Shown piece by piece: positions 57,715 to 64,000 of a stretch of 64,000 bases of DNA. The stretch comes from Leptodontidium sp. MPI-SDFR-AT-0119 (lineage: Eukaryota > Ascomycota > Leotiomycetes > Helotiales > Leptodontidiaceae), in contig JAHLEZ010000049.1 of the NCBI GenBank assembly GCA_020726505.1, forward strand, positions 157,238 through 221,237, in the 5' to 3' direction. Both the position numbers and the translations under genes were made by a program. The notes below the pieces were generated by a model. The model made no database searches, had not been told where the DNA came from, and saw nothing but the letters and a program-made list of their open reading frames with translations. Every line of letters starts with the position of its first letter. Within the stretch, counting starts at the first letter, position 1.

Positions 57715-58261
57715 TTGCAGTTTTCGATATATCACTATTCCACAGATTAATGGATGGAGAGTGAAAGAGCAACCTTATCCATAACCGACGATGTTAAATG
57801 ATCGGATGTCCACTAGGATTGTGAGTTGATGACGTGGGGCAGCGGGGCAGTGCTAGCTTGGCGGCAGCTTTAACCGCGGCCTTGAAATATGGAGAAGATC
57901 GGAATGACACTAAAGAACATGTGATGATTCGATTACGATTCAATCCACGAGCACTCCTAAAACGCACGCAGCCCTTCGAGCCCAACTCCCCGCCCCGTGC
58001 GAAGCGGGCCAACTCTACGAAGACCACGACTCGGATAGTATCGGCGTAGGTGGGTATCGACCGGTGGGTACGGTGTCGAATCCGCCCTCTTAATTGCGGG
58101 GCGCCGAGCAGAAAATTAAAACCTTAGAAGAGTTTATACGAAACGAGCTTTTCCCACGAATTACTACACCTCCTCTCGCGGGTCCCCCCACCTCTACTAT
58201 CGCCTTCATCGTTTTCAGCGCTATTAATAGCCTTAGGACAGATTCTGGGGGTTGGACTCGA
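57715..58261. other. Upstream region of the lectin-like gene
   Basis: Promoter side of the preceding gene. Overlapping frames on both strands (57794-58027 and 57834-58049) have no recognisable motif. AT content rises after about 58100. Confidence 0.4.
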
Positions 58262-58885
58262 CCTTAGTCGAGTGGTAATCCCGAAGATTAAGGAGAGAAA
58301 CGCAGGCGCTGTGTATAGACGTGTAAATGAGGCTTTAAAAGAGAGGGGTATAATATGCTTGGGAGTTAATTTAAAGGGGAATAAGTAGTATTAACTTCTT
58401 TTTTAAAATAAGGATATCGATAATGTACAGAGGGATAACACTTGGGTTAGGATATACTTTGATAGGGAAACGTTGTACGGAGAGTAAAAGTATCTAATAA
58501 GGGTTAATAAGGTATATCAAGAGGTAGTAATAGACGAAATAAGTTGTTTAATTTTTAGTCAACTAAATAAGGTTAAGGTTTACAAGATGCGATAGCTTAG
58601 GAATATGTTCATTAATAAGAATTATCACTTAATAATTATGTTTTTGAATACGAGGGAGAAGGTTAATAAGCTTCTTGCAAAGATAAATGTTATTATAACA
58701 AACGGATAATGCTCATATACTTGTTCGTTTGTTATAGGCCGTTAGCCTGCACGCTGCTCTCGCTGCCATCTTTACGGACATTTACATTACCGTTGCTGAG
58801 CGCCGGCTCTAATCTATGGACAGTGTGCACTCCCAGGACATCCAGCATCGACATGCACCTCGACGACTTTTAAGTGTACATCGTG
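58262..58885 (+). pseudogene. Tad-like LINE ORF1 relic
   Basis: One plus frame reads SRVVIPKIKERNAGAVYRRV, then NEALKERGIICLGVNLKGNK, NTWVRIYFDRETLYGE and VNKVYQEVVIDEISCL, the usual layout of ORF1 in fungal Tad-type LINEs. It ends with a CCHC zinc knuckle CSRCHLYGHLHYRC starting at 58755 and a second knuckle CALPGHPASTC whose first Cys is lost. Stops are TAG/TAA at Gln or Trp positions. No ORF2 reverse transcriptase follows. A CATCATCATCATCAG run near 59355 might be the 3' tail of the same element. ORF1 would be an RNA-binding coat protein. Confidence 0.65.
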
Positions 58886-58889
58886 AAGA

Positions 58890-59836
58890 GGAAAGGGTGC
58901 TTACAAGGCTACTGACCTAGGGTGTCTAGTATACCGACGAGAGCTTGCCAAGTTAAGACCATTACTATTACATTCGTACGACTAATGCGATATATTCCAG
59001 CCTATTTTCAGTGCAGCACAATCCCTCTACCACCGCATGCAGTTGTCAGTATCTAGGTGGTCAGCTACTTTAGTCTATTATAGGATGATTTACTTTACAT
59101 CGACTTAACATTTGTAGAGGATTATTAAGTACAAGAGAGAGGTCTTCGTTACCTACGGGCTACGGGCTATAGAATGGGGATAGGGTAAGACAATTTACGG
59201 AATAGAGAACGCTTAAAGAGAATAGTTTTGGGATTGTTGCCAGTATTATTGTTTGAGGGCTTTGAACCGAGTTCGGACACTACTAGAGTAGGCTTATCGA
59301 ATCTTCGATAGCTGCCTATGGGCTCCGCCCTATCTTGGGCGTAATGAACATCATCATCATCAGCCTTGGAGTATGCAGGATTTCAATACCTACTCCAAGA
59401 TGGCCAAAACAGCAAAACCATAAGATATGTACAACAATGTTGCTTCTAGGGTTACTTTATATTGTTGTGCCTATATATTTCTAATATATGTCGAAGGTAA
59501 GTAATGGTCATCTAAGAAGGCGAGAGGAGTAATATGAAGTTAGTAACAATTTTATATAGAAGCTGGACTGGATCAGCTGTTTATAGCCGAGGTTTATAAC
59601 CTCCTTCACTTTGTCATTCGAATTGACTAGTACAGTCAATTGTGGTTTGAGTTGATTTGTATTTAGCACATAGCTACCCCTTTTGAGCCCCCAATCAAAG
59701 GTCTCCGTACTTGCTACCGGTGACCCCGCGAGCGACAAAACGAGGCTTTACCAGAGGTCCCGATGTAGGTGCGATGATGATAGGGGTTCGCAAGAAGGAG
59801 GCCATAACTGCCCATACAAGTAGAAAAAAATTCCGA
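58890..59836. other. Probable transposon debris
   Basis: AT-rich to mixed sequence between the LINE ORF1 relic and the DIRS fragment. An inverted repeat (CTTGGAGTA...TACTCCAAG) occurs at about 59373-59401. No gene. Confidence 0.4.
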
Positions 59837-61150
59837 TTATATCGGTGGTGCTGTATGTGTTTGAGAGCGGTAACTCAGCGCAAAGCGCTGTTTCTGACTC
59901 GTGTTGAAATACAGCCGGAATGCTTCTGATGACCAACGGCCAAGGGATTGTGTATCATCATCGCAGATGCCGTTGTCTTTCGCGTGTTGGGCTGCTCCAC
60001 GACGGAAGCTGTGTCCAGAGAATGAGGTTCCAGTATGAAGTCGTTGATTGATTGAAGATATCAAGGCCGTGCGGGAAAAAATCTTCTTTTCCATTCGGAA
60101 CAAGGGCGAGGAGGGAGGTTGCGGATCATATGTGAATAGTTTCCGAAGAACCACGACTAGGCAAAGGGGTCCCTTTGATAATGCAGGGTGTATATCCACT
60201 CCTCGGTGACGGTGGTCTGTTTTACTTCTATTAAGCGGTAGGATTGCGTACTTATCGTCGTTAGCAAATGTTACGTTGGCTCTCGTGAGATTTGTGCTTT
60301 GGAAAGAATCTTTTCCAACATCTGCTTTGCTATACGTGAATTCGCCGCTGCGGAGAAACCCAGAAAAGGCCGCCTTTGCTGCTGCATTGAAATAGACGTT
60401 ATCGATATCCAAAGCTGATGAGGACGGGACCGTCATCTTCTGGACCTGCAAAGCTGTGAGGGCGCCAGTTTGTTTAACTGTTGTTGGCTGGCAACGTCTG
60501 ACTCCTTTGATGATACGCTTTAGAAAACTGCTCGAGAATACTTCAGTATTCAATCTGGGGTCGACATAAACTAAGCGTATATATGACAAATACGTCTCGA
60601 TAGTCGTTGCCTTCAATGGCCCGTTGCCTAAGGCAATAGCAGCACGGTTCGCCCGGGGCGCTATCCATTCTCCTAACAGAAGTTCTTGTGCTGGGTAAGG
60701 CTTGACTCCAGTATTAATGCAGAAGTACTCCCGTGAGCTTCTTGCAGATATGAATACCATTCGGGAGCAATGATCTAAACCGTTCTATAAGAAGTCCGCG
60801 CAGGAGGAAGATACTCCTACTTCTTTTCGCCATGCTGCTGATGGTCCAGGGCTGAGCTGGAGTAAGGAACTCGCCACTGTGGGAATGAATTAGCTAATGC
60901 ATGATTGTCAAAACGAGACAATGCATCCGCTAATCAGTTTGATACGCCCTGGATCCAATGTGGTTTAATCACAATGTCTAGCCTGGCTGCTATTACGAGT
61001 ATCTCTCGTAAGGGAGCATTCGTTGGACCGGACCGCAGGGTTTGTTTCCACAGACCCCTTTCTGCGATTTGACTGTCCGTATTGACTACCACGACGTGCT
61101 TTGCTCACTGCTGACTCCACTTCTGGAAAGCAAACAGGAATAAGCTACGC
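59837..61150 (-). mobile_element. DIRS-type retrotransposon fragment (RNase H and tyrosine recombinase)
   Basis: The minus strand first encodes an RNase H remnant (about 61130-60850): HVVVVNTDSQIAERG, PLREILVIAARLDI, and SNxLADALSRFDNHAL, the AD-x-LSR signature of DIRS-type elements. It then encodes a tyrosine recombinase, open from 60760 to 59837 (307 codons), with FLRSGEFTYSKADV (catalytic Arg), GHSFRRGAAQHAKD (the H-x-x-R pair), LGRWSSEAFRLYF (Trp in the His/Trp position, Tyr nucleophile). The first part of the recombinase N-terminal region is in another frame. Reverse transcriptase is missing to the right of 61150. The element type is inferred from RNase H directly upstream of YR on the same strand; a Crypton would lack RNase H. 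Four of the recombinase's key residues look intact. Confidence 0.8.
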
Positions 61151-61154
61151 TTTT

Positions 61155-62138
61155 TTTGATAGCTTCCGCTCTCCTAGTATGCTCTAATATCTTATTCTAA
61201 TCCAGAAGGGAGTTAAATAACTAGTCGTTTAATAAGGTAGTAAGACCTTACCTTTTAATTAGGTATAATCTTAAAGCTATCTTAATAATATAACTCAATT
61301 TACTAGGTTTAAGTTAGAAGGCCGCCTCCTCGAATTCCTTTTATATACAACTCTACTAAAGAAGCCAAGATTTCCTATCTTCCTCGCACTACTATTATCC
61401 GATTTACCAATCGCAAGCTGTGCTAGAGACAATTAACCACTGCGGATGCGAGCTTCGTATCCAAGGATAATGCCCATAGCGTCCTCTTTGGTATGCTTTA
61501 TCTCTGCCTATATTAGTCGTCAGCAAGCTAGCTCGCGACTTATTTTCACGAACAGCATTCAAGCTTTGTAAACATACCTCACGCCAGCTAGTGACATATT
61601 GCAAGTTTCACGAGGATTTGAGGAGGTCGTCATTTGTGGTTGCGTATTTGCCAAACACGTCCCAAAAATAAATTGGATGGGCTGCCTGGTGTAGAGGGGG
61701 GCTGAGCTCAAACCTCTATATCCGATGGCTTGCGTCTCTCTTCACTCTATTGGTCTAAATCATAATTTTCAAAAAGCCCAATACCTCACTGAAACAGTTC
61801 AGGCTCCCATGCATACAGAGGCGTCCCCTAGCAATGTGTTAATGGAATCACAAGCCTAGTTTATCGGACGAAGGTTATTATCTCATTCTTGGCATTACAT
61901 AACTATTACTAACGTGGAAAGCGTCAAGAGAGCTGAGAACACTGGTGAAGACAAGTTGTTTTCTGGGAAACCTGCAACTAAGGCTTTATAGAGACTCCTA
62001 GAGACTCCATAAATGGCTCGATGTCCTATGTAGAATCCTATTGTCTTTGATCTAGATCTACTTCACTTTTTACGATATTTTGATAAAATTTGCGTGATTC
62101 CAACAAGCTCCTATCCTATAACGCCGGCTTCGGAAGAC
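61155..62138. other. Intergenic stretch
   Basis: AT-rich up to about 61400, then normal composition. Short frames such as 61404-61604 have no motif. The 3' part is the upstream region of the protease gene. Confidence 0.4.
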
Positions 62139-64000
62139 ATGTCGGGTTTTCTCAAGGGACCTGTACCATTTGCGGTGGTGCTATGTCAGTTCAATGACAT
62201 ACCCGGTGTCTCAGCCGCTCGCCAACAACTCACTTCCTTTGTAACTTCAGCCGGTCGAGGTGGACTTTTCGACTTCTGGCGCGATGTGTCATACGCAAAC
62301 ATTGATCTTTCGAGTTCCGAAGTATTTGGATGGTACAAGATGAAGTATTCATTCGCGCATGACGGTAGCGATCCAGCCCATGATGGGAAAACCAGGGGCC
62401 GTAACATTTGGATCAGTGAAGCAAGGAGACTCTGTCAAGAGAATGGTGTGGATCTTTCCCGTTTCTATGGAGTCATTGCTATCGTTAATGCCAACGTCGA
62501 CGACTCGAGTAATGGTACCCATGACACGGCAATTGCTATTGGGCAGTACAACGGCCAAGGGGAATGGCGACACTGCAACAAATGTAGCGAGCTGGTTTTC
62601 TATGGAAACGAGGAACCGAGTCCATGTGCTGCAGGTGGTTCTCACGAATCTTCTGGCTCTTCCAATTACCGACTCTCTCTTGACAATGACCTCTTCGTTG
62701 GTCAGGATGGGTGGAGATGGTGTAACAAATGTCAAGCCTTGTGTTACTCCAAGCTAGGAGTGTACCCGTGCCCCGCTGGAGGAAAACACGACCATACCGG
62801 CAGCGGCTCTTATAAAATAGGGACCTCCCGACCTAGGATTTTCCTGGGCAAGATCAGTGGAGATCATGTGACAAATGCCCAATGCCTTGCCTTCAGCGGA
62901 GATGCAGCAGGACAGTGCGCTGCTGGTGGAACTCGATACCTACACAAAGAGTTTCAACTACAAGCTTGCGAGCGATAACGGTTCATTCAACGATACTTTC
63001 AGTGGCCACGAAACAGGTCACGGTTTAGGATTGGGCCATTCCTGGTCAGCAAATCCAGATACGGAGTATGGAGACCCTTTTGACATCATGTCCGCCATGA
63101 GAGTTCGTTCCTTTCAAAATAAGAACCCTCCAGGCGGAGCTGCGGGACCGGGGCTGAACACCCCAACTCTTTACCAAAATGGGCTGGGGTACCTCCGGAT
63201 CGCATTTCCTCCTACAATGTGTTCTCAGGTCTCCCAGTCACGGTGTGAAATTTACCGCAGTCAATCACCCAGAGGACAGATGGGAATTTGATGGTTCGTT
63301 GCTAAGCCCAAATTCATGTCTACACGATCGAATTCCGGCAGGCAAACGGGTGGGATGCTGGCATTGGGAGTGACGCTGTGCTCATACACGAGTTGCGTTC
63401 TTGCTTATACCGTTGGACAGAAGGATTGGCGCTGGTGCAGAAAATGTGAAGGATTGGCCTGGAATGGCCAGGCTCGGTGCCCTGCAGGATCGCTTCATAA
63501 TTACGCCGGTAGCATGAACTACAAAGTAGTACGTGATAACCAAGCCTCTCCAGGCCAAGATAAATGGAAGTGGTGCCAGAAATGCTCGCTACTTTCGTAC
63601 TCAGCCAGCCAGGACCTGGCCCTTGCCCTGCCGGCGAGATGCATGACCAATCTCGCAGTGGCAATTACACTCTTAGAGCAAATGATGCAACAGCTCCGGG
63701 CCAAGACGGCTGGAAATGGTGCTTAAAATGTGAAGGCTTGTCCTATTCCCGGAATGGGAACCCAGGCACTTGCACGTCAGGCGGTTTTCACGACCATTCA
63801 GGCAGCGGCAACTACACCATCCCCGGAAATGATCCTAGTGCTCCTGGTGATGCGCAATGGCGATGGTGTAACAAGTGTCAGGGGCTTGCAGCCGACGGAT
63901 ATTCTCACTGTGCTACTGACGGGCTCGCTCACGACTTGAGCCAGAGTGCTGATTATGGCTTGTCATGAACGATCAGTATCCAGGGCAGGCTGGTTGGAAG
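62139..64000 (+). pseudogene. Metzincin-type metalloprotease with repeated CCCH modules, many small indels, cut by window end
   Basis: It starts at ATG 62139 (MSGFLKGPVPFAVVLCQF). An N-terminal protease half (to SRFYGVIAIVNANVDD) is followed by three ~47-aa modules of pattern W-x-x-C-x-K-C ... C-x-A-G-G-x-H ... S-x-x-Y, then the zinc site HETGHGLGLGHS (HExxHxxGxxH) and a Met-turn-like DIMSAM. A C-terminal part (YTIEFRQANGWDAGIGSDAV) follows, then at least four more modules to the window end. Each module offers Cys, Cys, Cys and His, as for a small zinc site. There is no obvious signal peptide. At least eight 1-2 nt frame changes occur, several in homopolymers (CCC at about 62877, GGGG at about 63185), the others near 62845, 62937, 63250, 63310, 63605 and 63957. 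No RIP-type stops. It could be a real pseudogene or an intact gene with sequencing errors. Confidence 0.75.

Noticed and set aside
58690..58735. ATAACAAACG...CGTTTGTTAT hairpin as a terminator or transposon end.
   Set aside because: It lies inside the LINE ORF1 coding frame, just before the zinc knuckle, so it is more likely incidental.
59837..60760. Crypton DNA transposon, based on the tyrosine recombinase alone.
   Set aside because: A DIRS-like RNase H remnant lies directly upstream on the same strand, which Cryptons do not have.
1..64000. tRNA, rRNA, CRISPR or bacterial-type signals.
   Set aside because: None seen; the only tRNA-related sequences are the retrotransposon primer sites.

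Overview
This window comes from a filamentous ascomycete fungus (Pezizomycotina). It has fungal-only families (HET domain, HeLo domain, NACHT and NB-ARC/TPR STAND proteins, a 2EXR-type protein), short introns of about 46-57 nt with CTRAC/CTGAY branch points, and strong signs of repeat-induced point mutation (RIP). In the AT-rich blocks every long conserved frame is broken at codons where CAG, CAA or TGG became TAG or TAA. Sequence alone does not fix the species.

Layout. 1-4735: two RIP-killed STAND (NLR-like) genes, an NB-ARC/TPR gene on the minus strand and a NACHT gene on the plus strand. 4736-24604: a three-level nest of LTR retrotransposons. Ty3/gypsy copy A is split inside its integrase by a short copia-type element C (TSD CATTY), and C is itself split by a 12-kb Ty3/gypsy copy B (TSD GTAT). 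24605-26100: a ~41-bp tandem repeat carrying a 1.2-kb TRIM-like element (perfect TSD GTATT). 26100-33336: a Ty1/copia element on the minus strand whose 5' 3.1 kb is present twice in tandem. 34.8-43.7 kb: gene-like, higher-GC DNA with a HET gene (two frameshifts), a RIP-damaged 2EXR-type pseudogene, a kinase-like fragment, a BTB gene (two introns, two frameshifts) and an intact two-exon HeLo-domain gene fused to an unrecognised C-terminal domain. 43.7-46.8 kb: no convincing gene, two local tandem repeats. 46.8-49.4 kb: a RIP-killed dynamin-like GTPase gene holding two solo LTRs with perfect 5-bp TSDs. 50.7-51.7 kb: an unidentified RIP-mutated gene. 52.9-55.2 kb: a GMC oxidoreductase pseudogene interrupted by a hAT-type MITE (8-bp TSD). 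55.8-57.7 kb: an intact five-exon gene for a membrane-anchored, lectin-like beta-propeller protein. 58.3-58.9 kb: a Tad-like LINE ORF1 relic. 59.8-61.2 kb: a DIRS-type retrotransposon fragment (RNase H plus tyrosine recombinase). 62.1 kb to the end: a metzincin-type metalloprotease gene with repeated Cys-Cys-Cys-His modules, full of 1-2 nt indels and cut by the window edge.

As a set, the non-transposon genes are mostly candidate non-self recognition or cell-death components (HET, HeLo, NACHT, NB-ARC/TPR) with a dynamin-like GTPase, sitting next to RIP-silenced transposons. Two kinds of damage are present: RIP transitions in the AT-rich blocks, and 1-4 nt indels in the HET, BTB, GMC and protease genes and between the two copia units. 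The second kind may be true pseudogenisation or residual long-read assembly error; sequence alone cannot tell.
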